Positions 1 to 10,988 of a DNA stretch of 64,000 nucleotides are shown here, one piece after another; the stretch's first letter is position 1; every line of letters starts with the position of its first letter. A program made the position numbers and the translations under genes. This stretch comes from Cryptomeria japonica. Taxonomy: Eukaryota > Streptophyta > Pinopsida > Cupressales > Cupressaceae. The stretch covers positions 191,050,270-191,114,269 of the forward strand of contig NC_081415.1 of the NCBI RefSeq assembly GCF_030272615.1, in the 5' to 3' direction. Under the pieces are notes generated by a model, which ran no database searches, had not been told where the DNA came from, and saw only the letters and a program-made list of their open reading frames with translations.

Positions 1-949
1 CTCCCTTGAGGGTTGGGTATGATTTCATGTTGTTTTCATGTCTTTGCATAAGCTTCAATATATCCTTTATTCATGCTTTAGATCACTTTGCATCTTGATT
101 TAGAGCATTTACCTTATCATTTACAAGCAATTAGGGTTTACTTTCTAGGTTGCTCTAGTTTGCTTTCTTGCATTCTAGGACCTTGCACACACACTAGGTC
201 TGCACACACAATACATTTTACAATACAACTTGGCTATTCGTGGAGGTGGAAATCACCGAAGCAGGAGTTTGACTAAGGCAAAACCCTATATAGCTGCCCA
301 AACACCTTTTCAGATATAAGTGCAGGTTTCAAGGCTCGGATGACGCCGCAAGTTACAGATCCGGAAGAAGCAGACGGAGACCAAACAACACACCCAGTTT
401 CAGAGCAAAAGACCAGGACAGGGGCATGGGGCGCTCTGGTCCTGCTAGGACAGGGGCGCTGGGTGCCCTGGTCCCTGGGACAGGGGCGCTGTGTGCCCTG
501 GTCCTCCTGATAGACAACATTTTCAGCACTTTTTGACAGCTTTCTAGGTCGCAAAACAGTAGTTTCCGGAGCAGTTTCAGGGGCAGAATCAAGACAGTGG
601 CTCTCGTGCCCCCGTCCCGAACATTTTCATTCATATTTTAACACCGGATACGCATTTACATTCTTGTCTTGTCCTTGTGTTTATAACTTTCCATCATTTA
701 AGTTCAATTCTGTAATCTTGTTATTAGTTCATACTTGCACTTTGGGGTTAGGGATTGAACTTGCATCATTTCATCTTTCAATTGCAACAAGGGAATAGAA
801 ATCCTAATAGGTATCCCATGGCTCTCTCTTCCACAAAAAGAAGTAGCCAATTGTGTGATACCTCTAGGCTCTTTCGTATTCCACAAGTGTGTGGTTGAAA
901 GTGAGATTAGGGCCTATTTGCTTAGTGTCACTTTTTCTCCTACACACCA
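1..949 (+). mobile_element. Partial LTR-like non-coding repeat (left edge)
   Basis: This stretch has no supported reading frame. It looks like the right part of an LTR: a TATA-like TATATA at 287-292, then a GC-rich tandem repeat, then AT-rich sequence ending near CACACCA at about 949. Immediately to the right, minus-strand coding homology of element B begins (visible from about 955), so a foreign boundary lies near 950. The left end is outside the window, so the type of element and its orientation are inferred. A Ty3/gypsy-type LTR is my best guess. Confidence 0.4.
415..508. repeat. GC-rich tandem repeat, 3 units of 30-32 bp
   Basis: Three adjacent units start near 415, 447 and 477. Each has the core GGACAGGGGC followed by GCGCT and a closing CCTGGTCC. 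Each unit is partly self-complementary (GGACAGGGGC against GCCCTGGTCC), so it could fold. It lies about 125 bp downstream of the TATA-like site at 287, inside the LTR-like block, and is far more GC-rich than its surroundings. Confidence 0.75.
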
Positions 950-954
950 GTGAA

Positions 955-1811
955 AGCTTACTAGATCTTTTTGCCTACCGAGATGACATAACCAAAATAT
1001 TTGTGACCTATGTCGGGTATCTCTTAGTAAAGTATAGCATTAAGCATACTAGTAGGTTCCCAAAATGGAAAGTACCTTTCTTATCTCCCTTAATCTTCTT
1101 CAAATTGTCAATCAGTTCATCTTTAAGCCATTCACAAACATCAATCTTAGCATTATTGTTCACCATCTCATATGCACTATGAATACAAAGGCTAGAAACC
1201 AAATTCAATCTATTTGCATGTGTTTCTTTATATCCAAGTATCATACTCACATATCTCACATTTATATCCTTAACATCATTGACTCTAAGTGATCTGCTAT
1301 CAGATGTGGCTCCAATTAAGCTTGTCACACTCTTGTTAGGTATTTTCTTGGTTTTATCAGGCCTACTACCAGTTGAAAGTAAACCAGTAACTGCCTTAAT
1401 CGCTTCCTTAGTTACCTTGTAAATTGACTCTAACCACATGAACTCTCCATGGACTCTTCTTAGTACAAGTCATACAACTTCCTTTGGAAATTTGGGAATG
1501 TTCAGTATTTCTACAAAACCTAAGTCTTCCACAATCTTATGTTCAGGTTTAATCATACCTTGTTCATTGGTGATAACATCATTAAACATTTTCTTCAAGT
1601 CCTCAGTCCCTAGGTTTTCTATGTTGCAATGGATGTAGATTCTAGGGTCTTCAGCAAATGCAACACCCTTTGGAATTTTTGAAAAAGCTTCGACAGAATC
1701 ATCCTACTTTGTAATCTCAGGGATAATCTTAAACACATATCTAGGGCATTGAATGTTTTCAATAATGATAGGGTTTGCAATAAACTCAAGAATAGAAGAT
1801 GAAGTTGCCAT
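955..1811 (-). pseudogene. Element B ORF2, N-terminal part, unknown retroelement protein
   Basis: The frame starts with an ATG whose complement is at 1809-1811 and runs leftward for about 280 codons, with stops and at least one frameshift. I do not recognise a catalytic domain. It contains the landmarks shared with elements A, C and D: a segment like YIHCNIENLG, then HGEFMWLE with KVTKEAIKAVTGL after it, then a region ending in KGDKKGTFHFGNLLVCLML. The best stretch is 1008-1439, 143 codons without a stop. About 390 bp separate it from the upstream ORF1. The homology ends at the element boundary near 950, so only the N-terminal third of the ORF2 seen in element D remains. Function is unknown. 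Confidence 0.75.
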
Positions 1812-2199
1812 TGTGATAGATACCACTTAATTGAAATTCTCTGAATGTCTGAATGTCACTTCGTAGCTTCACCTTAGAATGCCCTTGCTTAGTTTCGCAC
1901 TCTCTGATTGTTTGAATGCTCGGTGAGTCACAATGAGGGATTTCTGGTGATATATAATGAAATGACTTCCAACAACTACATTAAATTCTTGCCGGTTAAG
2001 TGAAAACTTAACACATCTAGTGATAAAGAAGAAATATGTCTTCTCACCATCAACTGCGGGTAGAATGCATGACTTGCAGCTTGCTGCAATACCCCATAAG
2101 GGTTATTCCTCAATTGGATGATGAATCTCCTATCGGTGGAGGATTACTCTATTCTATCAGTGCAGAGATAGTTTCATCAACTCTCTGATCACTCTTTTT

Positions 2200-3217
2200 A
2201 ATCCATTGTTTTGAAAATTCTTGCTTTACTTCATCTACCTTTTATTTTCCCTTCAAACTAGATCCTTTATTATTTGTCGGTGTAGTCTTGCTCCTACAGA
2301 ATTTTGCAATATGCCTAATCTTGTTACATGCATAACAAGTTACATTATTCCTCTAAATAACCTTTCCATATCCTTGACCAGTTTGTGATCTGCATTGATT
2401 AGATAAATGCCCAAATCTACCACAAACATAACATTTCACATTCATTCTACAATTTTCTGAATTATGACCAACTTTGTTGCATTTGGAACATTGACAGGTG
2501 GGTGGGTTATTGTGATTATTTCTAAATCTGCACTAATTTTCTCTATGACCAAACTTGTTGCAATTGAAATATTTTCCATTGAATTTTTAAGCATTAGGTT
2601 GTCTTACTGATTTACTGTGATCATGATTATTTGTAGTACTGAAACCTTCTCTAACTTCAAATCCAAGTCCAATTGTATCTCCATCAAGTTTCTGTCTTTA
2701 CAACATGTCATCAAGCCTTTGTGAACTTTTCTTGAATTTGTCTTCATGTTCCTTTGCAGTGATCAACTCATTTTCCAAAATTCCAACTTGTCTTGTAAGC
2801 TCCTCCTTATCATGTTGCATGTGAATCGGATCTGTCTTTAGCATATCATTTTCATGATTAAGTCAAATTTTCATTTTCTCCATCATTAAGTCTCCTAGTC
2901 AAGTCTTCTTCATTCTTCTTCCTATCTTCAATATCCTTACATAACCTCATAGTCATATCTTGCATTTCATTCCTCATATAAGTGTTCTTTTGCCTCAACT
3001 TATTTGCAATGTCTCTAAGAGTTTCCTTTTCATCATCATCATTCTACATTTTCTCATGAAGTTATTTTCTCTTATTTTTTACTATAACTAGGTTCTCCTA
3101 AAGTCCTTTAATGAATTCCTGTGCAATCCTCAGATCATCTTCAAATTTGATATTCTTCAATTTTTCTGCATCAAAATCTTCAAGAGCTCCTTCCAACTAT
3201 TTTCTCAAATTCTCCAT
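2200..3217 (-). pseudogene. Element B ORF1: coiled-coil and CCHC zinc-knuckle protein
   Basis: The likely start is the ATG with complement at 3215-3217 (MENLRK), just inside the primer site. The first two thirds are rich in Glu, Lys and Leu heptads with a DDDEKE cluster, suggesting a coiled coil. The last third has four zinc knuckles of the CX2CX4HX4C type: one damaged (first Cys replaced by Tyr, a stop just before the last Cys), CSKCNKVGHNSENC, CYVCGRFGHLSNQC, and CYACNKIRHIAKFC with the usual Gly before His replaced. Several in-frame stops make it a pseudogene. By family knowledge, knuckles of this kind bind RNA in Gag nucleocapsids, so a Gag-like packaging role is inferred. There is no UBN2-type capsid as in ordinary plant copia Gag. 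Confidence 0.8.
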
Positions 3218-3273
3218 TTGTACCAGTTTCAGAATCTTCCTCAAGTTGTTAGGCTTTTGCAAATAGAGGACCA

Positions 3274-3286
3274 AGCTCTGATACCA
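3274..3286 (-). other. Primer binding site of element B (initiator tRNA-Met type)
   Basis: The minus strand reads TGGTATCAGAGCT three bases inside the LTR end, which is the primer site usual for plant copia-type elements (complement of the 3' end of initiator tRNA-Met). It fixes the inner edge of the 5' LTR of element B at 3289. Confidence 0.85.
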
Positions 3287-3288
3287 AT

Positions 3289-4105
3289 TGTTAGATTCAA
3301 TGACAGTCCCAAAGACACTAAGAGGGGGGGGGGGGGGTGAATCAATGTCTAACCAGTTGATTGAATATTCAAACATATTTATAACTTTGCGACCCAAAAT
3401 AGTGTACCGATAAACAAGAATTAATGTAGTAAACACAAATAGCAGTGACAACATAGAAACACACCATAACACAAGATATTTTAATGAGGAAACCCGGTGT
3501 GGGAAAAAGCTCGGTGGGATTTGTGATGCACAATATTTACTCACTGGCCAATGAATAAATACTACTTACAATAGGGGCTTGCACATGCAGGAAGGCCAAC
3601 AGCTTGGAGGTCACTGCTCAGAAGAGTCTCACTGACTACAAAATGGATAATTAAATCCAATACAATGTACTGCTCAAAATAGCATCTCAAATGCCTAGTG
3701 CAGTACTGGTTTAAGCTCAGATAGATACCTTAACCAAAAACCTTTGCTGTCACTAAATCACCTTATACAATTATCTCCTTGATTACAATATTCGCTATCT
3801 CTCATACCATACCACAAAATAATACCATCCCTTACAAAATGAATTATGAGATCTCATACATATATGAGTCTATAAAATATACCATGTTGGCTTAGAAAAG
3901 ATAATTATAATACAATAAACAAAATTTCATCCCATGTCGGCCTGAGTGCCAGTATGCTTTGTTGCTGATGAAATCTAAATGCCAGTGTAAGCCCCTGTTG
4001 GTGCCAATGTATAACCTATTTTCGGTGATCTTGTGTAACCCAATACCGATTGGTTGCCATCAATGACAACATCAACCAATCTCATATGAGTGTAGAATGC
4101 CAACA
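3289..4105 (-). repeat. 5' LTR of element B (817 bp)
   Basis: On the minus strand the LTR begins TGTTGGCATTCTAC and ends CTAACA, next to the primer site. On the + strand it carries a run of 14 G at 3325-3338 followed by TGAATCA, which is the complement of the C-rich end common to LTRs in this window. It also has the conserved hairpin word TGCACATGCAGGAAGGCC at about 3570-3590. The matching 3' LTR is not in the window. Confidence 0.85.
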
Positions 4106-5692
4106 ATGGGCTCATCGCACTTGGAATCTGGAGGGGGAAAGGGAGGTTCTTTTGGCAACTAATGAATATTTATTGGTTATTTTCTCATGCATGACTGATA
4201 GAAATAAGGCTTTTGAAGGAAGGCCCTAGGTTTATAATCAAGTTGATCTCTTTATCAAGCCATGGCATATTGGGTTAAAACCTACTAAAGAGATTCCATC
4301 AAGGGTCCCGATTTGAGTTAGATGTCCATAGTTTCCTCTGGAATTTTGGCATGAGGACATCTTCAATTAGGTTGTTTCATAGTTGGGAAAGTCACTTGGT
4401 CCTTCACAATAGACTATGGAAAAAAGGTAATTACTTATGTTTGAATTTGTGTTGAAATTAATTTAAACAAGCCATTACTATACTCTATGGAAACCTAGTT
4501 TGGATCAAACTTAGGGATTCAACAACTGGATTATGAAACCTTTCCATTTTGTTGTCAGATTTGTCATGAATATGGACATCTGCAATGGATGTGCCCAAGG
4601 TCTCAACTTGTACAAACTTTCAGAAGTAGTCTAAATGTTCCACCTCCCAAGTAGTCTAAGGGGAAGGTTCCTATGGCTACAGATAAGGAAGGTTTTGTCC
4701 TTGTAAAATCCCGAAACAAGGGAAGAGGCATGAAGTGAACCTTTTAAGACAGACAAACTGATGAGATTTTTAATAGGTTTGATGTTTTGGATGACTTGGA
4801 TCAGTTTAATGGGACTATTGCAAATCTTCTTAGGGTCAAGAAATTTTGGCTTCTATAAATCTAGATGGAGAGTAGGGTATGAGTGTTCAGGTTGAGTTAT
4901 AGGAGGAGGTTTTAGGTGTAAAAATATAGACACTTAAGTCTCATAAGTATGGCTCCTATTGAGGAAAAGGGTTCTTAGGAGGGAAACAAGAGTAAGGGGG
5001 CTCCCTTTGTGCTAGGAATCCAACATAAAGCTCTCAAAAAGGTAACCAGGAAAGGATCCAGAAGGTGGGTAGGAAAAAAGATCAAGAGAAGGTGAAATTA
5101 TGGGTGAGACTTTGGTGGAGTCTAGGTTGGTGAAGACCATTTATTCTCATTTCTCTCCTCCACATAAATGATTGTACTCTCATGGAATGTTAGGGGGTTG
5201 AATATCATCCCTAGAAAAAAGGCTATTCGTGAGTTGATTTTCTCGTATTCCCCTGATGTGGTTTTTATCAAGAAACTAAATTATCAATTGATTGTATGTT
5301 TAAAAAGGTATTAAAAATTTGGCCTCAAAGTCAGGGTTAATGCATTGGGGCTCAAGGTAGTTATGGAGGTATGGCTATTTAATGGGATTTGCATAAGTTT
5401 ACCCCTCTGGTGGAACTCTAGTAGGTCCTCGATTTCATTGGTGGCTACAAGATATGAATCTTGTGAGATCCTTCTTCTAACAAATGTTTATGCTTCTACT
5501 GAATTTCTAGGGAAGTCACTATTGTAGTCACATATAGGTTTGGTTCGTTCCCTTTCTCCTTTATTTCCTTGGATTTTGGCAAGAGATTTTAATGCTATTA
5601 CTACTTTGGAAGAGAAAAGGGGGGGATTCCTAGACTGGATCCTTCTGCTGGTCTTATGAGGAACAATATTGAACTTTTAAGGCTAGTGGATG
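4106..5692 (+). pseudogene. L1-type LINE, fragment 1: ORF1 C-terminus and endonuclease N-terminus
   Basis: This is the left piece of a split LINE. About 4240-4420 encodes a decayed DUF4283-like segment typical of plant L1 ORF1 (EFWHEDI surroundings). At 4553-4594 there is a zinc knuckle CQICHEYGHLQWMC. ORF2 starts at ATG 5168 with MIVLSWNVRGLN, the start of an AP-endonuclease, and RDFNAI at 5582-5599 is its catalytic Asp/Asn motif. Stops and frameshifts are frequent. The frame is broken at 5692 by a giant LTR with GGATG duplicated on both sides, and resumes at 10989. In the family, ORF1 binds RNA and ORF2 nicks the target and copies the RNA. The 5' end of ORF1 is missing, displaced by element B. 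Confidence 0.85.
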
Positions 5693-6579
5693 TGTAGTGT
5701 CCACCCTTGATTTGACTTGTTTTGACTAGAGTTGACTTCTAATTCATGCATGATAAACATTATTGGGTATAGGCTATTTCAAATGATTTATATGAGGTTG
5801 ATACTATCATTATTGATTGTGTGATTTATTAGACACTATATACTTATTATGTGATTTGATAAGCTTAAGTGCTGATGGATTTTACATGCCTTACTATAAT
5901 CATGAATCATACTAATCATGCACTTGATGATGTTTTTATGTACTGACCATATTTAATGATTATCTATGATGAGTTGATCTTATGGTGTGTTTGATTGTTG
6001 TATGACTATCTTCGGGATAGAGACAATTCCACATCACTCATTGCGAGTGGGATGTGTCGTTGCAATTCTCTAACCCTTGTCTGTTATTATATATATATAT
6101 AGATGCATATGTCGTATCGTTGCTTATGGGTGCAGGATTTCCAGGTACCAGACACTGACTCCACCTAGCTCCACAGGTTTGAGCATATCTTTAAATCCCA
6201 ATGGCATGTGGTTCAGCATTAGCACAAGTTCCCCTCACATACTCTAGGTCTAAGTTGTTCACTATGAGTCGTCAGTGTCTTGGCGCAAGTCACCATGTCA
6301 GTTAGTAAGCTTGATCTCTTTTGTGTTGTGAGTATGTTAGTATTGGTTGGTTAATTCTATTATGTTGAGGCTAATTGATTATTGCTACGAGATTAAATAG
6401 TTAATAATGTTTATTTTAATTATTTTGATTTATAGTGATTTAATTATTTGGTTATCTAATGTTTCATTTAATTTATTGGATTCTTGCCTTTTGAGTATTT
6501 AATTATTTGATATTTAAATATTTATTTATTTTAATGACGATTTAATATATATATATATATTAAAGTGGACAAGCCACTA

Positions 6580-7275
6580 AACTTTTTTTTTTTTTATTAT
6601 TATCTATAATAATTTTTACAACAGGTTCAAAGGGCATATCGACAGGAAAGAACCCGCAAGAAAACCTCTAGTTGTTGCCCAAAATAAACCAATCTATTCT
6701 ACCCTTACAAGATAGCAATGACATAGCCAATTGATCATATAACCCGCCCAAACCCAATCTTTTGAATATACAATGAGGTCCCATAGGACTTTTTAGGATA
6801 CAAAGAACATCATGATTATATCCATTAAAACATAAGCTCAATTGGATACAAAATGAAGAGCAGGATGCCAACAAAAATCTCCTCATGAAAATCATGCCAA
6901 GACACCAAGAAGCCAATATGCTTTAACCAATACTTTGGCCTCGCTCGACAAAAAAGAATGTAGAAATAAAATTGCCCATACATATCTGAATGAAGACCCC
7001 ATAGCCGATACCAATCAAAGGAAACAAAAAGAATTCCAAATAGAAGAAACCAAATATTATCCTCCGTCCTGCAAAAGAGAATATCTTAAATTAATGGTTT
7101 GCACCAAGGATGTAAGCACTACAGGCAAGAAGCCCCACTATTTCACCAAGGTTCTCCCCAAGGTAAGGGTACTCCATTTTTAACGTGGTAGAGATGAACC
7201 CGTGGGGGTTTGAACCTAGGTTGTAGGCACTACAGGCAAGAAGCTCCACCATTTCACCAAAGGGTCATCCCCATT
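6580..7275 (-). mobile_element. Dimeric tRNA-derived SINE-like unit
   Basis: On the minus strand the unit begins near 7275 with a tRNA-like head: an A-box-like TTGGTGAAATGGTGG (7246-7260) and a B-box-like AGGTTCAAACCC (7206-7217). A second, diverged head follows at about 7150-7090, with the same words TTCTTGCCTGTAGTGC between the boxes. The far end is a run of A on the minus strand (T-run at about 6580-6593). Two Pol III-type heads plus an A-rich tail suggest a dimeric SINE or one SINE inserted in another. At about 690 bp it is long for a SINE, and I found no clean flanking duplication. The middle part (6600-7080) is unassigned. Confidence 0.55.
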
Positions 7276-8293
7276 TATTTAATATTTATTGTTTAGCTTA
7301 TGTTGTGGTTTTATATTTATTTGTGACTTGACCTTTTATTGGTATTTAAGTGTTTATTTATTTATTTAATCGCCTATTGTTTAATATTTATTTGGTATTT
7401 AATGTTTATCTAGTTCTTTAATTAATTTACGAACCTTTGGTTTATTTAATTTAATTTCCCCATTTGATTTATTTAATTGTGGATCATGTTTTATTTATTA
7501 GTTTGACTTTTATATTAAGTGGGTTGTATAAATTCACTTTAAAATAAAATAATAAAACATTCCCACCAAATTATAAAAGCATGATTTATATTTATCTTAC
7601 CTACCCTCTTCTTTTATTGGTTGAATTTGAAAAGGGAGATAAAATTATATTATATGGTGGGGTTAGTAAAATATATTATAGATTGGAATATTTTGATTGG
7701 CCAAGATGGAGGCTAGGGTTTTTGGTCATTGTTTGGCTTTTTATTTTCTTTCCCATGAAGTTTTGGGGTTAGCTTCTTCTTTTGCAAAAATATTCTCTGC
7801 AAGAGTTTCTTTTGGGTATTAGCTTGGATTGTTGCTGGAGCTTGTTGGTTTTCGCTTTTGGATTTGGGGAGCTCTTCTTCAACTTCTTCCCTCACACGGG
7901 TTGCAAGTTGGAGATGTATTCCTCTTTTTGTATTTTGTTTTACAGTTTTCCTATATGCTCTGTGTCTGTAGATTTAATGTGTGGGCTTTGGAAAATAAAT
8001 CTATAGTTGCATAGTATGGAAGGAAATATGTGAATGCTTAAATCTATTGCAAGACTTTATTCTATAGTTTGTGGAAAATACTTATATTTTGGATTTTATC
8101 TGGTGTCTTTCTGAGTCTGTGTCGTGAATGGAATTTCGATTGAATCTTGGTTTTTAAGTGTTTATTATTTATTTCATGTATGCCCTTTAAATCTATTGTT
8201 TTGGGCAACTTTGTGCGTATGTTTTTCAAAGCTTGATATTTTTAAGTTTGATTTTTAATCTCTGCCGAAAGTAAAGTGTTTTTTCATCCCTTT

Positions 8294-8512
8294 AATGCAA
8301 AAGCATTGATTCTACATTTGTGCTATCCTTTCATTCATTTGCGTTGTCCTTTCATTCATTTGTGTTGTCCTTTTATGCATTTGCGATGTTTGTTGTTGCA
8401 TTTGTGTTGTCCTTCAATGTATATGCACTGTCCTTTGTGCAAAAGCATTGTCTTTAACTACACAGGCGCTAACCTGTAATGCAAAAGCTCTAAACTTCAA
8501 TGCGAAAGCATT
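8294..8512. repeat. Degenerate minisatellite with short hairpin words
   Basis: About 8315-8436 holds degenerate 20-22 bp units built on CATTTGTGTTGTCCTTT. On both sides lies the word AATGC-AAAA-GCATT, a perfect 5-bp inverted repeat with a 4-base loop (8294-8307). Variants are at about 8435-8450, 8478-8490 and 8499-8512, the last with a GAAA loop. It sits in the middle of the giant LTR. Confidence 0.65.
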
Positions 8513-10988
8513 GTTCTACCTGTTTTTGTGTTTTTCACTATTTTCCCAGTCAGATTTGGATTTTTGAGTTTCGTTTCACTCCAAAGGCTTTTTGAGATTT
8601 TTGTACTTTTTCAAGCTACTGTTATTTATCAGTTTGATGTGATTTTATGTTTTATATGCTAAAAACAATTCTTGGCTTATTGTTGAAGATTTGAATCTTT
8701 TCTTATATTCAGATGTTGCAATGGAAAGATGGTATCACTGTGGAGACAATAAGATGTTATTGTTATGGAGACAACAAGATGATATTGTTGTGGACACAAC
8801 AGAATTGATATGTTTTATTGATGGAATAATTCTTATATGATATGAATTTCCACTTTGAGGCTCATTTTACATTATAATGGATTTCAGCCCTTTGTGCTCT
8901 TTAGCAATGGTTTTTCGTTGTATGTTGTTATGTGTTGTTGGGCTGCATGATGAAGTTATGGATATTTTCTTGGAATTTGAATTGGAGCCTCTTGTGATTT
9001 ATTGTTGGGCCATGTTAGGAGTAGTGGGCTTCCTTGTGATGACTGGGGTCACAAGTGATAACCTTGCATGAGGTTCCTTGTAAGGATGCATGAAACCTAG
9101 ACCACTAGTGCACATTGGATTTTTCCTTTGTTTTAAAACAAGTGATAACATTAATAATGAATTAATTGGAATGGGTAATTAGATCTCATTTAAACAAGAT
9201 AATTAATAGTTTGAGCCTCATGGTTGATTCCTAGGGAGGATGTTTTAGGATAAGCATGAGAAGGCCGTGAAGATGGTAAGTCAAATCTCCCTTGATTCTC
9301 TCATGGGTAGAAATTGCTCCACATGTCTATCGGGGTTATGCCGTGAAAAGTTGTGTATTGGCAATATTATGGGGGAGGATAGCATGTGATGAGACTCCGC
9401 TCCTACATGTGTCCTTTGTTTGATATGTATTTATGCCTTGATGATTTGTGCGCCTCTAGGAGTTTTCTATTTGTGCTATCTTGTGATTGGTTCTTGCTTG
9501 AGTGTCCTTGTGTTGGTTAGTCTCTTTGGTTTTGAGTGTCAGCCTAGATGTAGAGTGTGTGTTGGGACCTTGTGTGATCTCCTAGCACAAGGGGTGGTTC
9601 CTTTGGTTCCACATGGTCGGGTGGTTAGTTCTTTTAAACCATTGGGATGTTCCTATCTTTGGATTCTTCTTGCATGGATGAGGATTCTTCTTCAAGTTTT
9701 TCATGGATAGTAATTGCAGCAAGAATGTAAATGATGATGTGATTTATGTAATAAAATTCTTATGTAAAGGTTGTAAAAGAAATCATGTTTATGAGAAATG
9801 ACTATGTTATTCTAGTTGTAGTGATAACTTTTGTTATGGTAGATGATTGTAATGATGAACCTTGAGTTGTATTGTAACAGATTGATATTAAATGAAATGG
9901 ATGCATGAGATGTGGATAAGTATTATGGTTTGGAATTAAAAGATGCAATTTGTATTCTTGATGAGCCATGTTAAAAGGAAATGGTGTAAACGTTATGATA
10001 ATGGTATTAGTCTTGAAATGATGTCTTTAACTAATGCTTGACTATAATAAATGCTAAGTCTTGGTAGGATGTATGAGTATGAGTAATATCATAAGGTATA
10101 TTAGGACATGTTTATGATTTGTGATTAAAGAATTTGAAATTATAGTATCATACTTCGTAGACAGTGATCTAATAGTTGGATTGAAATCTTATAATGCTTG
10201 GGATGTAATTGAAGGTTCCTTATGGAAATATTGTATGGATGTTCTTAGTGAATGAATTACTAATCTTATTAATGGAAATTACTAGTAGGTGTGTGGGTAT
10301 ATAGTAAAATGAATGCTTGTATTTTAGGGAAGGTTTAGGATGTATCATGTGTTATGGTTTAAGATTATATCTCCATTTGGTGGATGCTATTAGTGGTTAT
10401 GGAATTAGGATATTGTATCTTAGTTTGTGTTGAGGTGAATTCATGTAGTTTCTTAATTTGTAATAAGATGATTGTTGGTTAATTGATATAGTGTAAGAGA
10501 TTTTATGAGAATTAAATGGGCTATGGATTAAATGTTTAAGGAGACTTTGTGAGTATTGCATTATGTGCTTTTGGAATCATGATGAAGTAATAAGTATGCT
10601 AGGAGTATAGAATCATAAATGATTATGTGGAAGTTAATCGTAAAAGAAAATTGTGTTAATATAATATAAGGGTTAATCTTGGTATGTGTTTGGTGAGGTT
10701 TATTGTCGGAGGTTGGTTAATGGTAATAGGAACATTTGTACTTGGTGTAGATTAATTAATGGCGTTGAGATACCCTAGGAGTTATTAGAAATGATTTATT
10801 GTATTCCGCTTGTGTAATTGTTTAAATATCTCAAGTTAATTATTCTATGTTCATAAAACTTAAATGTTGATGTGTTCTCGCTGCATTTCTTAAGTGATGT
10901 GTGTTGTATTGTTAAAATAAAAAAACAAAAAATAAAAAATAGTGTGTATTTAGCTATATTTCTCTGGGGTATTTTGACAGGCATTATA

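Larger units (their letters stand above)
950..4105 (-). mobile_element. Element B: two-ORF LTR element lacking pol (minus strand, partial)
   Basis: Reading right to left, this holds an LTR (4105 to 3289), a primer binding site, a coiled-coil/zinc-knuckle ORF1 and the N-terminal part of ORF2. It stops at about 950 where an unrelated LTR-like block begins. The ORF2 matches are to elements A, C and D in this window. The second LTR and the ORF2 C-terminus are not visible; they may lie left of the window or have been lost. Element B is inserted at the 5' side of the LINE fragment beginning at 4106. Its TSD cannot be checked because its other end is missing. Confidence 0.8.
5693..10988 (+). mobile_element. 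Giant solo LTR (about 5.3 kb), Ty3/gypsy-like
   Basis: A 5.3 kb non-coding block lies between two copies of GGATG (5688-5692 and 10989-10993) inside the LINE endonuclease. Taking out the block plus one copy restores the LINE continuity. It begins TGTAGTGTCCACCC and ends GGGGTATTTTGACA followed by GGCATTATA, so the terminal CA appears to have decayed to TA. There is no primer site, polypurine tract or pol, and I see no second LTR, so a solo LTR is the simplest reading. A nested SINE-like unit accounts for about 0.7 kb. The ORFs in it, for example at 8877-9071 and 9420-9710, show no recognisable domain and are probably chance frames. Confidence 0.65.

Noticed and set aside
7206-7260. A functional tRNA gene on the minus strand
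   Set aside because: A-box and B-box words are present, but no cloverleaf with an anticodon arm can be drawn by eye; SINE head is the better reading.
9420-9710. 96-codon frame with a hydrophobic start, possible small secreted protein
   Set aside because: It lies in the middle of the giant non-coding LTR, has no domain, and the surrounding text is AT-rich non-coding.
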